The notes beneath the pieces were generated by a model. The model did not search any database, was not told the DNA's origin, and was given only the letters and a program-made list of their open reading frames with translations. Below are positions 57,256 to 64,000 of a stretch of DNA of 64,000 bases, one piece after another (the first letter of the stretch is position 1; every line of letters begins with the position of its first letter). This DNA is from Solimonas fluminis. GTDB lineage: Bacteria > Pseudomonadota > Gammaproteobacteria > Nevskiales > Nevskiaceae. A program made the translations under genes and the position numbers. The stretch is from the NCBI RefSeq assembly GCF_002930645.1, contig NZ_PSNW01000004.1, forward strand, positions 248,370-312,369, given 5' to 3'.

Positions 57256-57277
57256 TTCCAGACACCAGGGATGTCCC

Positions 57278-58429
57278 ATGAAATACTTCCCCCTGATCTG
57301 GTCCGCCCTCTGGCGCAAGAAGCCGCGCACGATCTACACCATGCTGTCGATCGTGGTGGCCTTCCTGCTGTTCGGCATGCTGCAGGCGGTGGCGGTGGGC
57401 ATGTCCAAGTCCTTCGAGATCTCCGGCGCGGACCGCCTGTTCACCGCCGGCAAGTTCTCCTTCACCGAGATCCTGCCGCTGGGCTACTACTCGCGCATCA
57501 AGTCCACGCCCGGCGTGCAGCTGGTGTCGCATGCGAGCTGGTTCGGCGGCGTCTACCAGGACGAGCGCAACATGTTCCCGCAGCTGGCGGTGGACCATGA
57601 AACCTACCTGGAGATGTACGACGAGTTCATCGTCGACGAAGCGGCGCGCAAGGAGTGGGCACGCAACAAGACCGGCGCCCTGGTCGGCAAGGGCCTGGCC
57701 CAGAAGTTCGGCTGGAAGGTGGGCGACCGCATTCCCATCCAGGCTTCGATCTGGCCCAAGCGCGATGGCCGCAACGACTGGGAGTTCGACATCGTCGGCC
57801 TGCTCGACGGCAAGGACGAGAATGCCAAGGCGCAGGCCGAGGTGCTGCTGTTCCGCTTCGATTACTTCGACGAGGCCCGCCAGTTCGGGCAGGGCTACGT
57901 CGGCTGGTACCTGGAGAAGGTCTCGGACCCGGCGCAGGCCGGCAGCGTGGCCGCGGCCATCGACCGGCAGTTCGCCAACTCGCCCAAGGAGACCCGCACG
58001 GACTCCGAGAAAGCCTTCAACCAGGCCTTCATGAAGCAGCTGGGCGACATCCAGCTGATCATCCAGTCGATCCTCGGCGCGGTGTTCTTCACGCTGCTGT
58101 TCCTGACCGGCAACACCATGATGCAGTCGGTGCGCGAGCGCATCCCGGAACTGGCGGTACTCAAGACCATCGGCTTCTCCGACCGCAGCGTGCTGGCGCT
58201 GGTGCTGAGCGAATCGCTGCTGCTCTGCGTGATCGCGGCCCTGGCCGGCCTGGGCATCGCGACCTTCCTGATGCCGGGACTGGCGGCGAAGATGCCGGGG
58301 CTCTACATGCCGCCGGAGGTCTGGGCCATGGGCCTGGGCGTCGCCGGGCTGCTGGCGTTCATCGTCGGGTTTCCCCCGGCATGGAGAGCCATGAGGCTCG
58401 ACATCGTCCATGCGCTTTCAGCGCGCTGA
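57278..58429 (+). CDS. FtsX-type ABC permease
   Basis: This is a 383-residue permease of the MacB/FtsX type. The start at 57278 gives [20 protein letters not shown], the usual N-terminal cytosolic arm. One membrane helix ([20 protein letters not shown]) is followed by a large periplasmic domain and then three C-terminal helices ([38 protein letters not shown], and the last near 370-375). An in-frame upstream ATG at 57134 would start inside the repeat-bearing gap and is rejected. Confidence 0.92.
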   Translation: MKYFPLIWSALWRKKPRTIYTMLSIVVAFLLFGMLQAVAVGMSKSFEISGADRLFTAGKFSFTEILPLGYYSRIKSTPGVQLVSHASWFGGVYQDERNMFPQLAVDHETYLEMYDEFIVDEAARKEWARNKTGALVGKGLAQKFGWKVGDRIPIQASIWPKRDGRNDWEFDIVGLLDGKDENAKAQAEVLLFRFDYFDEARQFGQGYVGWYLEKVSDPAQAGSVAAAIDRQFANSPKETRTDSEKAFNQAFMKQLGDIQLIIQSILGAVFFTLLFLTGNTMMQSVRERIPELAVLKTIGFSDRSVLALVLSESLLLCVIAALAGLGIATFLMPGLAAKMPGLYMPPEVWAMGLGVAGLLAFIVGFPPAWRAMRLDIVHALSAR

Positions 58430-58438
58430 GGGGCCAGG

Positions 58439-59617
58439 ATGATTCAGCAAGTCTGGGCGGTAACCCTCATGAACCTGCGCGCCGTGCCGCAGCGGCTCGG
58501 AGCCTCGCTGGTGATCGTGATCGGCATCGCCGGCGTGGTGGGGGTGCTGGTGGCGCTGCTGTCGATGGCCAAGGGCTTCCAGTCCACCCTCAACAGCACC
58601 GGCCGGCCGGACCGGGTGATCGTGATGCGCGGCGGCGCCATGGACGAGCTGTCCAGCGTGCTGTTCCGCGAGCAGGCCACCATCATCAAGCAGGCCCCGG
58701 GCATCCGCATGGGCGCCGACGGCCGTCCGCTGGCGGTGTCGGAGGTCTACATGCTGGCCGGCCTGCCGCGCAAGGGACAGACCGAGCCGGCCAACGTGGT
58801 GCTGCGCGGCACCGAGCCCCATGTCTTCGCGGTGCGTCCGGAGGCGAAGCTGGTGGAGGGCCGCATGTTCCGCCCAGGCGTATACGAGGTGATCGTGGGC
58901 CGCGGCGCCCGCGACCAGTTCGCCGGCATGCATCTGGGCGGCAAGCTGCCGCTGCGCGACGGCGACTGGACCATCGTCGGTTTCTTCGACAGCGGCGGCG
59001 ACGTGCACGAGTCGGAGCTGTGGGCCGATGCCGAGACGCTGATGCAGGCCGGCAAGCGCGGCGCGCCCAACTCGGTGACCGCGCAGCTGGAATCGGAGCA
59101 GGACTTCCAGCGTTTCAAGGATGCGCTGACCACCGACCCTCGGCTGAATCCCGGCGTGCAGAGGGAGCCGGACTACTACTCCTCGCGCTCCAAGGCGCTC
59201 AACGGCCTGATCAACGGCCTGGGCTACACCGTGGGCGTGATCATGGCGATCGGCGCGCTGTTCGGCGCGCTCAACACCATGTACGCGGCGGTCTCCACCC
59301 GGAGTGTCGAGATCGCCACGCTGCGCGCCATCGGCTTCGGCGGCGCGCCGGTGGTGGTGTCGGTGATGATCGAGGCCATGCTGCTGTCGCTGGCCGGCGG
59401 CGTGCTGGGCGCGGCCATCGCCTACGTGGTGTTCAACGGCTACAGCGTCTCGACGCTGAATTTCCAGACCTTCAGCCAGGTGGCCTTCGCCTTCCAGGTG
59501 ACGCCGGACCTGCTGCGGCAGGGCGTGATCTGGTCACTGCTGATCGGCGCCGTGGGCGGCTTCTTCCCGGCCCTGAAGGCGGCGCGGCTGCCGGTGGTGG
59601 AGGCTCTCAGGGGGTGA
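58439..59617 (+). CDS. FtsX-type ABC permease
   Basis: This is a second FtsX-like permease of 392 residues. It has the N-terminal helix (ASLVIVIGIAGVVGVLVALL), a large periplasmic domain and C-terminal helices (VGVIMAIGALFGALNTMYAA, VVVSVMIEAMLLSLAGGVLG, and VIWSLLIGAVGGFFPAL). It starts 9 bases after the first permease. Two separate permeases with one ATPase and one adaptor imply a heterodimeric exporter. Confidence 0.93.
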   Translation: MIQQVWAVTLMNLRAVPQRLGASLVIVIGIAGVVGVLVALLSMAKGFQSTLNSTGRPDRVIVMRGGAMDELSSVLFREQATIIKQAPGIRMGADGRPLAVSEVYMLAGLPRKGQTEPANVVLRGTEPHVFAVRPEAKLVEGRMFRPGVYEVIVGRGARDQFAGMHLGGKLPLRDGDWTIVGFFDSGGDVHESELWADAETLMQAGKRGAPNSVTAQLESEQDFQRFKDALTTDPRLNPGVQREPDYYSSRSKALNGLINGLGYTVGVIMAIGALFGALNTMYAAVSTRSVEIATLRAIGFGGAPVVVSVMIEAMLLSLAGGVLGAAIAYVVFNGYSVSTLNFQTFSQVAFAFQVTPDLLRQGVIWSLLIGAVGGFFPALKAARLPVVEALRG

Positions 59618-59812
59618 GACAGAGCGGATGTCCAAGGGACATTCGCGAAGTCGAACGCCCGGCCATGGAATGTTTGGCCTCGCTGAGGCATGACTCAATG
59701 TCATGCCGAAGTCAGCCAAATATGGCCCCGGGGGCGCCCTGAAGATTGCCCCCTTCTCCCGCGAGGTAAGGGAAAGCCCCACGCCGGTCGGCCCGGTGAT
59801 AAGCGCCCAACG

Positions 59813-59843
59813 AAAAAAAGCGCGGCCGGAGCCGCGCTTTTTT
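59813..59843. terminator. Bidirectional intrinsic terminator
   Basis: AAAAAAAGCGCGGC-CGGA-GCCGCGCTTTTTT lies between the permease gene and the convergent lipoprotein gene. It has A-tract and T-tract on both sides, so it should stop transcription both ways. Confidence 0.93.
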
Positions 59844-59860
59844 CGTTTGCCTCGTGCAGT

Positions 59861-60655
59861 TCAGTTCTTGAACTTGCCGCCGGTGCACAGCTCGTGCACG
59901 TACATGGCCTTGCCGACGTTGGCGCTCAGCAGGCCCGGCTCCAGCGTGATGGTCGCCTTGTCGAACGACTGGGTGCTCTTGAAGCCCACCCAGGCGCGCT
60001 CATGCGTGCCGGCGCCCAGCAGGTCCAGATCGCTCTGCGTGTAGCTGCGGCTCTCGCGGTCCGCGCCGTTCAGCGTGGTGGAGATCTTGATCTGGTTGAC
60101 CAGCGACAGGTCGACGGTGCCGTTGGGGAAGCCCAGCGCGAACACCGCATAGGTGCCGGCCGGAGCCGCTGCGGGCAGTTCCACGTTCTGGTCGACGCCT
60201 TCCAGCAAGGAGCCCAGCAGGCCCACGGCCAGCGTGAAGGTCGAGTGGGTCGACAGCTTGCCGTCGATCAGCAGGTCCTTGTCGGCCACGCCGTTGGTGA
60301 GCTGGGTCACCGGGTCGGCGCCCAGCAGGTTCAGCAGGGCGGTCAGCGCACCGCCGACCACGCCGCGCGAACCCACCGAGGTGGTCACCTTGTCGCCGGA
60401 GGCGCTGGCGGTGCAGATAAAGTTGCCGGGGATCGCGGGGCCGCCGGCGCCGTCAGTCACGTCGGTCGGTACCGAGCCGTCGTTCGGGAACTCGTTGGGA
60501 TCGATGATGCCGTTGCCGTTGTCGTCGCCGTCGCCGGTCTGCAGGCCATCGCTGCCATCAATGGTGCCGTCGCCATTGGCCTCGCAACCGGCCAGGAGGA
60601 GGCCGGAAAGGGCCAGCAGCGCAACGCCGCAGGCCTGGGGGAGCTTCATCTTCAT
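59861..60655 (-). CDS. EF-hand-like calcium-binding lipoprotein candidate
   Basis: This is a 264-residue lipoprotein (signal MKMKLPQACGVALLALSG and Cys24). The start at 60655 has GGAG 8 bases upstream. Asp-rich repeats follow the signal (DGTIDGSDGLQTGDGDDNG, then NGIIDPNEF), resembling EF-hand or dockerin calcium loops. The rest is beta-rich and ends CTGGKFKN. Function is unknown. It is convergent with the second permease gene. Confidence 0.7.
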   Translation of the reverse strand: MKMKLPQACGVALLALSGLLLAGCEANGDGTIDGSDGLQTGDGDDNGNGIIDPNEFPNDGSVPTDVTDGAGGPAIPGNFICTASASGDKVTTSVGSRGVVGGALTALLNLLGADPVTQLTNGVADKDLLIDGKLSTHSTFTLAVGLLGSLLEGVDQNVELPAAAPAGTYAVFALGFPNGTVDLSLVNQIKISTTLNGADRESRSYTQSDLDLLGAGTHERAWVGFKSTQSFDKATITLEPGLLSANVGKAMYVHELCTGGKFKN

Positions 60656-60970
60656 TGGTGCATCTCCGCTGTCATAAGGGGTGAGGGATTCGGCGTTCTT
60701 GTTGACCGCTTCTGGGATAGTGCCTGCCGGCCCAACCGGTAGTATCATGCCCCAGGCCTATCCGCCTGTAATGTAAGAAATATCGGATCGGGTTGTCACT
60801 AAAAAGCTCGTCCCCTCCCCGACTTGCTTGAGTGACCCTCGTCACGCTATATCATGCATTCAGGCATTCCGCCTTAACGTCGTCCAATAATAGAAACGCA
60901 CCCCGGAACGGTCTTCCTACCCGTTCCGAAGGCACTGTTCGTGCCCACCCCAACAATCAGGAGAGTCACG
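60656..60970. promoter_or_regulatory. 315-base divergent promoter region before the OmpA-like gene
   Basis: This region is AT-richer than its neighbours. A possible sigma-70 promoter is TTGCTT (60824-60829), 18 bases, then TATATC (60848-60853), about 120 bases before the OmpA ATG at 60971. The opposite side serves the lipoprotein gene. No regulator site is recognised. Confidence 0.4.
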
Positions 60971-62296
60971 ATGAAAGCGCTGCTGAAACAACTCCCCCTG
61001 GCCTGCCTTGCGCTGACGCCGATGGCGTACGCCCAGGACCCGGCCGCCGAGTCCGCCCCGGCTGAAGAGGCCATCGTCAGCGAGGCGGTGCCGGCGGAAG
61101 CCGCTGCCGCCGAAGCCGCCCCCGAGGCGGCCCCGGCCGAAGCGACCGCGGAAGCTGCTCCGGCGGAAGCCGCCCCCGAGGCCGTGGCCGCCGAGGCCGA
61201 GGCCGCCCCGGCCGAGACCACGCTGACGGAAACGGAAACCGTGACCGAAACGGTCACCGAGACCACCACGACGGAGACCACCGAGACGACGGAAGCCCCG
61301 CCGGCCGCCCGGGTCACCGACTACGTCAGCCTGCTGGGCACCTACACCTTCGTCGGCGACACGCCGTTCGACAGCATCGAGCACGCCATCGGCCTGCAGC
61401 TGATCCGCGGCTGGAACCTGTCGGGCAACTGGTACATTGAAGGCAACTTCACCTCCGACGTCATCGAGACCGACGTCACCGGCACCACCGACTTCTACCG
61501 CTACGGCCTGGGCGCCGACCTGGTGTACTCCTTCGGCGACCGCCTGAGCTTCACGCCGTTCGCGCTGATCGGCGCCGCCGCCACCTACACCGACGTCATC
61601 CCGGATGACGAGGACGACTGGAGCTGGGCCGCCAACGCCGGCCTGGGCCTGCTGACCGGTCCGATCAGCGACTTCGGCTTCCGCATCCGCCTCGAGGCGC
61701 GCTACATCTACGACGCCTTCGAGTACCTGGACAAGCGCGAAGACGTCAAGGTCGGCCTCGGCCTGGAACTGCCGCTGCAGCTGCCGGGCGACGCCCCGGT
61801 CACCCCGCTGCCGGTCGTGGAAGAGCGCGTGCAGGTGGTCGATGCCGGCCAGCCGGGCGACGCGGACCAGGACGGCGTGCTGGATCCGTATGACGCCTGC
61901 CCGGATACCCCGCAGGGCATGGAAGTGGACGGCCGCGGCTGCGCGCTGCCCCAGGTCCTGACCCTCACCGGCGTGACCTTCGAGTTCGACTCCGCCCGCC
62001 TGACCTCCGACGCCCGCACCATCCTGGATGGCGTGGCCAAGAAGATCGTGGCCTACAAGAAGATCCCGATGGAACTGGCCGGCCACACCGACAGCGTCGG
62101 CAGCGACGAGTACAACCTCAAGCTGTCCGATCTGCGCGCCAAGTCCGTCAAGGACTACCTGATCGAGCAGGGCGTCGCCGCCGACGGCCTGACCGCCAAG
62201 GGCTACGGCGAGTCCCAGCCGGTGGCGCCGAACGACACCGATGCCGGCCGCCAGCTGAACCGCCGCACCGAGCTGCGCATCGAAGGCCAGAAGTAA
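60971..62296 (+). CDS. OmpA-family protein with Ala/Glu/Pro/Thr-rich N-terminal region
   Basis: This is a 441-residue outer-membrane protein. The start at 60971 has AGGAGAGTCACG upstream and gives the signal MKALLKQLPLACLALTPMAY. Residues about 22-115 are a low-complexity segment of EAAPAEA-like and TETTTTETTET-like units. A short beta-barrel follows (about 117-290), then a thrombospondin-3-like calcium repeat (DADQDGVLDPYDACPDTPQG) near 296, and the OmpA peptidoglycan-binding domain to the end (FEFDSARLTSDARTILDGVA, LAGHTDSVGSDEYNLKLSDL). It is a likely cell-envelope anchor. Confidence 0.92.
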   Translation: MKALLKQLPLACLALTPMAYAQDPAAESAPAEEAIVSEAVPAEAAAAEAAPEAAPAEATAEAAPAEAAPEAVAAEAEAAPAETTLTETETVTETVTETTTTETTETTEAPPAARVTDYVSLLGTYTFVGDTPFDSIEHAIGLQLIRGWNLSGNWYIEGNFTSDVIETDVTGTTDFYRYGLGADLVYSFGDRLSFTPFALIGAAATYTDVIPDDEDDWSWAANAGLGLLTGPISDFGFRIRLEARYIYDAFEYLDKREDVKVGLGLELPLQLPGDAPVTPLPVVEERVQVVDAGQPGDADQDGVLDPYDACPDTPQGMEVDGRGCALPQVLTLTGVTFEFDSARLTSDARTILDGVAKKIVAYKKIPMELAGHTDSVGSDEYNLKLSDLRAKSVKDYLIEQGVAADGLTAKGYGESQPVAPNDTDAGRQLNRRTELRIEGQK

Positions 62297-62314
62297 GCCG
62301 TACCGCTGCAAACC

Positions 62315-62344
62315 AAACGGCCGCCGGGAAACCGGCGGCCGTTT
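62315..62344 (+). terminator. Intrinsic terminator of the OmpA-like gene
   Basis: AAACGGCCGCCGG-GAAA-CCGGCGGCCGTTT followed by TGCTTT, 18 bases past the stop at 62296. Confidence 0.92.
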
Positions 62345-62403
62345 TGCTTTGGGCGCCGGAAGCCCGAATCCCGGCCAGGCGGGAGAGGCGGCCCGCTGCG
62401 GGT

Positions 62404-63630
62404 TCAGCGCAGGACCAGCAGAAGGAATTCCACCAGGCTGACGGCCGCCAGCAGGATCACCACCCAGCGCCAGCGCGGCGGCAGCCCTGCCGGAAGCTCG
62501 GGCGGCGTCACCGGCGCCCGCGTCATGGTGATCTGCGCATCCGCCGGGATCACGCTGACGACCCGGGACTCGCTGCCGCGGACGGCGCTGGCCTCGGCCG
62601 TCACCGCGTCGGGCCGGGCCACGGGCGGCGCGAACAGCTCGGCCAGCCCGGTTCCGCTGTCGATGTCCTCGGCGGACAGTCCGTCGAGGAAGGCCAGGAA
62701 CTCTCCGGCGGAGGCATAACGGTCCTGCGCACGCACCGCCAGCGCCCGGGCCATGCCTTCGCGCAGCGCCGGCGGCAGGGCGCCGTAGCCGGACTGCTCC
62801 AGCGGGTCGTGGCCGAGACGGTCCAGGGCCATCGGCGGGGCCTCCCCCGCGATCATGCGGTAGAGCGTGGCGGCGGCGCCGTAGACGTCGGTGTAGGGGC
62901 CCTGGGGGCTGCGGCGCTGGTACTGCTCCAGCGGCGCGTAGCCCTCGGTGAGCACCACCACCATGCTGTGCGGACGCTCGCCGGCGGCCTGCATGGCGGC
63001 ACCGAAGTCCAGCAGGATCGGGCGGCCGTCGGCCGCCAGGTAGATGTTGTGCGGCTTGACGTCGCGGTGGATGACGTTGCGCTCGTGCAGGTACTGCAGA
63101 CCCTGCAGGATCGGCCGCATCAGGCGCACGGCCACGCCGGGGGCCATGCTGTTGCGCACCGTCGACAGGTACTCGCCCAGCGACTGGCCCTCGTAGTAGT
63201 CCATCACCAGGTAGGCGGTGCCGTTGGCGTTGAAGAAGCTGCGCACGCGCACGATGTTGGGGTGGTCGAAGCGCGCCACGATGCGCGCCTCGCGCAGGAA
63301 CTGCTCGCGGCCGAAGCGGAAGTTGGCCTGGTCGGCCTCGGTGTGGACCTGCACGTCCAGCGAGTCCGCGGTGCGCGTGGCCAGGTCGCGCGGCATGTAC
63401 TCCTTGATCGCCACGCGCTGCTGCAGGTGGATGTCCCAGCCGATGTAGGTGATGCCGAAGCCGCCGCGCTTGCCCAGCACGCGGCCGACACGGAACTGGC
63501 CGCCGATGACGATGCCGTGGGGCAGGAACAGCGGCGATCGCGGGGCCGATTCGTCGTAGCCGCAGTTAGGGCAGACCGCGAGCCCGCCCTTCTCCGCATA
63601 ACAGCCGGGGCAGTGTTTCTGGTAATCCAC
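62404..63630 (-). CDS. Membrane-anchored Ser/Thr protein kinase with zinc ribbon
   Basis: This is a 408-residue Hanks-type kinase. It starts with GTG at 63630. The N-terminus has a zinc-ribbon pair (CPGC and CPNC). The kinase core, about 47-310, is complete: VLGKRGGFGITYIGWD (Gly loop), VAIKEYMPRDL (ATP Lys), VIHRDVKPHNIYL (catalytic loop) and LLDFGAAM (Mg loop). A linker follows, then one C-terminal helix (WRWVVILLAAVSLVEFLLLV). The kinase is cytosolic. Partners and substrates are unknown. Confidence 0.93.
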   Translation of the reverse strand: MDYQKHCPGCYAEKGGLAVCPNCGYDESAPRSPLFLPHGIVIGGQFRVGRVLGKRGGFGITYIGWDIHLQQRVAIKEYMPRDLATRTADSLDVQVHTEADQANFRFGREQFLREARIVARFDHPNIVRVRSFFNANGTAYLVMDYYEGQSLGEYLSTVRNSMAPGVAVRLMRPILQGLQYLHERNVIHRDVKPHNIYLAADGRPILLDFGAAMQAAGERPHSMVVVLTEGYAPLEQYQRRSPQGPYTDVYGAAATLYRMIAGEAPPMALDRLGHDPLEQSGYGALPPALREGMARALAVRAQDRYASAGEFLAFLDGLSAEDIDSGTGLAELFAPPVARPDAVTAEASAVRGSESRVVSVIPADAQITMTRAPVTPPELPAGLPPRWRWVVILLAAVSLVEFLLLVLR

Positions 63631-63827
63631 CTGCGACGACGCTCCCTTGGTCGGCCCGATACGGCCGATTGTATCGCCAACGCCTTGCGCGGCCCGCGGC
63701 GGGCATGGAACCTGCCTCAGGCCGGGAGCCGAGGCGGGGCCCGGCTGGCGAAGCGGCGGGTTTTCATCCTAGTCTGTGCCCGCCACGACAACTCCGGCGA
63801 GGATCGCCGACCCAAAGAGTGAATGCC

Positions 63828-64000
63828 ATGACGCAGATACCCGATGGCCAGTACCGCGGTTCCGTGCTCTACGCCGACTTCAGCGAGGCGCGCACCGACG
63901 CCCCGATCGAAGCACCGCTGAGCTTCAGCGAGGTCCGGGACCTGGCGTCGCTGGGCAGCCGCCTGGATGGCCTGGTGATGGAAGCCACCCCGCGCAGGCT
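63828..64000 (+). CDS. Hypothetical protein, partial (runs off right edge)
   Basis: ATG at 63828 opens a frame that stays open to the window edge, 57 codons. The visible part MTQIPDGQYRGSVLYADFSE and following LSFSEVRDLASLGSRLDGLV suggest a soluble alpha/beta protein. It is divergent from the kinase gene (197 bases apart). I do not recognise it. Confidence 0.5.
   Translation, partial: MTQIPDGQYRGSVLYADFSEARTDAPIEAPLSFSEVRDLASLGSRLDGLVMEATPRR

Noticed and set aside
57134-57277. N-terminal extension of the first permease
   Set aside because: It would be translated through the repeat and lacks a membrane topology or good ribosome binding site.

Overview
The window is high-GC, gene-dense chromosomal DNA of a Gram-negative, aerobic, lipid- and alcohol-oxidising bacterium. 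Outer-membrane proteins (DUF1302, OmpA), many lipoproteins with lipoboxes, PQQ alcohol dehydrogenases and an E. coli-type FadE support this. The uvrA / MFS / ssb arrangement resembles the one known in Pseudomonas. I infer a gammaproteobacterium, possibly Nevskiales/Solimonas-like, but sequence reading alone cannot settle the genus. I saw no rRNA, tRNA, CRISPR array, insertion sequence or prophage.

Layout. 1-9787: exported hydrolases and lipoproteins (PhoD phosphatase cut by the left edge, LVIVD-repeat lipoprotein, DUF305 protein, an MHYT histidine kinase, and a lipase plus M28-like pair divergent from an AraC regulator). 9997-14469: two divergent PQQ quinohaemoprotein alcohol dehydrogenases. 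14571-17327: two tandem paralogous 101-residue proteins of unknown function, an Hsp70-like YegD protein and an unknown protein. 17439-27147: ten genes on the minus strand for acyl-CoA and alcohol/ketone chemistry (three SDRs, a zinc-free quinone reductase, an aminoglycoside-phosphotransferase-like kinase next to an acyl-CoA dehydrogenase, DUF2855, an alpha/beta hydrolase, a CurA-like reductase and a histidine phosphatase), divergent from a LysR regulator at 27234. 28136-29578: small exported or unknown proteins. 29917-31197: an Old Yellow Enzyme-type reductase. 31378-37125: cyclic-di-GMP signalling (PAS kinase and HD-GYP regulator in one operon, convergent with a MASE1-PAS-GGDEF cyclase).

37439-40738: two divergent regulator/oxidoreductase pairs (SDR with LysR; HxlR with QorB). 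The second has two tandem palindromes in the shared promoter. 40819-45482: ssb, an MFS transporter and uvrA. 45483-46127 is the largest gap and is filled with dispersed repeats. 46688-55065: a lipid-use locus on the minus strand (FadE, GlpD, a VolA-type surface lipase and a DUF1302 outer-membrane protein). 55181-59617: a four-gene ABC efflux system. 59861-64000: an EF-hand-like lipoprotein, an OmpA-family protein with a long Ala/Glu/Pro/Thr-rich segment, a membrane-anchored Ser/Thr kinase and a partial gene at the right edge.

The theme is uptake and oxidation of lipids and alcohols. Secreted lipases release substrates, FadE and GlpD take the fatty acid and glycerol parts, and the 17-27 kb cluster looks built for unusual hydroxylated or branched acyl-CoAs. 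The strongest leads are that kinase plus dehydrogenase cluster, the tandem 101-residue paralogs, the mismatched PQQ dehydrogenase pair and the double HxlR operator. Three families of intergenic palindromic repeats are scattered through the window.
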